A DNA stretch of 5,875 nt from Mycobacterium sp. (GTDB lineage Bacteria; Actinomycetota; Actinomycetes; Mycobacteriales; Mycobacteriaceae): contig JAFAQO010000398.1 of assembly GCA_019246375.1 (NCBI GenBank), positions 1 through 5,875 of the forward strand, read 5' to 3'. Positions 5,679-5,875 of this stretch are shown here, in pieces (the first letter of the stretch is position 1; the number at the start of each line of letters is the position of its first letter). The notes beneath the pieces were generated by a model. That model saw nothing but the letters and a program-made list of their open reading frames with translations, made no database searches and was not told the DNA's origin. Made by a program: the position numbers and the translations under genes.

Positions 5679-5875
5679 GCGACCGGGCCGATGTGGTGGG
5701 GGTTCCCGACAGCGTCGGAGCCCCGCTCGGGGTGACCGGCGCGTTGTGCGGTATCGACACCGGCGACGGCTTCGCCCCGCTGGGCCGCGGCAGCGCCGAC
5801 ATCCCCGTCCAAGTATCCCAGTCCACCGCCCAATCCCAGATGTCGCCGTCGGCATAGGACAGCTCGATCGAGCTG
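5656..5875 (-). CDS. lprQ: LprQ, L,D-transpeptidase lipoprotein, C-terminal 72 residues (runs off the window)
   Basis: This is the C-terminal end of the lipoprotein that in M. tuberculosis (Rv0483, also named as an L,D-transpeptidase, LdtMt5) makes 3-3 crosslinks in peptidoglycan outside the membrane. The visible part begins [20 protein letters not shown], the conserved tryptophan-rich end of the catalytic domain. A proline-, serine- and threonine-rich tail follows ([20 protein letters not shown]), ending PNAQPGR. This low-complexity tail is a family trait and is probably disordered. The YkuD catalytic cysteine and histidine, the lipobox and the immunoglobulin-like domains lie beyond the window. 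The stop TAG is at 5656-5658. The last 23 bp overlap the end of the convergent dehydrogenase gene. Confidence 0.9.
   Translation of the reverse strand, partial: SSIELSYADGDIWDWAVDWDTWTGMSALPRPSGAKPSPVSIPHNAPVTPSGAPTLSGTPTTSARSPNAQPGR

Overview
The window is high-GC DNA that I read as the chromosome of a slow-growing, non-tuberculosis Mycobacterium. Its proteins follow, in the same order, the M. tuberculosis neighbourhood lprQ - Rv0484c - Rv0485 - mshA - Rv0487 - gpm1 - senX3, with clear but incomplete similarity to the M. tuberculosis proteins as I remember them. No species can be fixed from the sequence alone. The genes run mostly on the minus strand, so the text follows transcription from right to left.

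Layout. At the right edge (5656-5875, minus) lies the C-terminal end of the L,D-transpeptidase lipoprotein LprQ. Its stop overlaps tail-to-tail with a plus-strand short-chain dehydrogenase (4911-5678). That gene diverges from a ROK-family regulator (3411-4715, minus), and the 195-bp gap between them carries a perfect 7-bp dyad that may be an operator. The regulator heads a close-packed minus-strand group: ROK regulator, mshA (first step of mycothiol synthesis, 2029-3375) and a YbjN-family gene (1389-1976). The junction between mshA and the YbjN gene is unusual. A 19-codon frame is linked to both neighbours by ATGA overlaps, and its DNA is an imperfect copy of the 5' end of the YbjN gene. A 338-bp gap follows (1051-1388). 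In M. tuberculosis a LysE-type gene (Rv0488) sits here; in this window the gap holds only what looks like a truncated, frameshifted TetR-family C-terminal remnant on the plus strand. Then come gpm1 (phosphoglycerate mutase, 295-1050) and the first 38 codons of the sensor kinase gene senX3 (1-114). The 180 bp between gpm1 and senX3 hold 22-bp repeats with hairpins, a TGACA/TGTCA cluster and a 15-bp inverted repeat just upstream of senX3.

Function. The genes are core mycobacterial functions: glycolysis (gpm1), redox buffering (mshA), phosphate sensing (senX3), cell-wall crosslinking (lprQ) and a regulator linked in M. tuberculosis to PE/PPE expression. No phage, transposase, CRISPR array, tRNA or rRNA is visible. 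The coding genes are ordinary. The interest lies in the junctions: the duplicated start of the YbjN gene, the TetR relic, the 22-bp repeats and the candidate operators.
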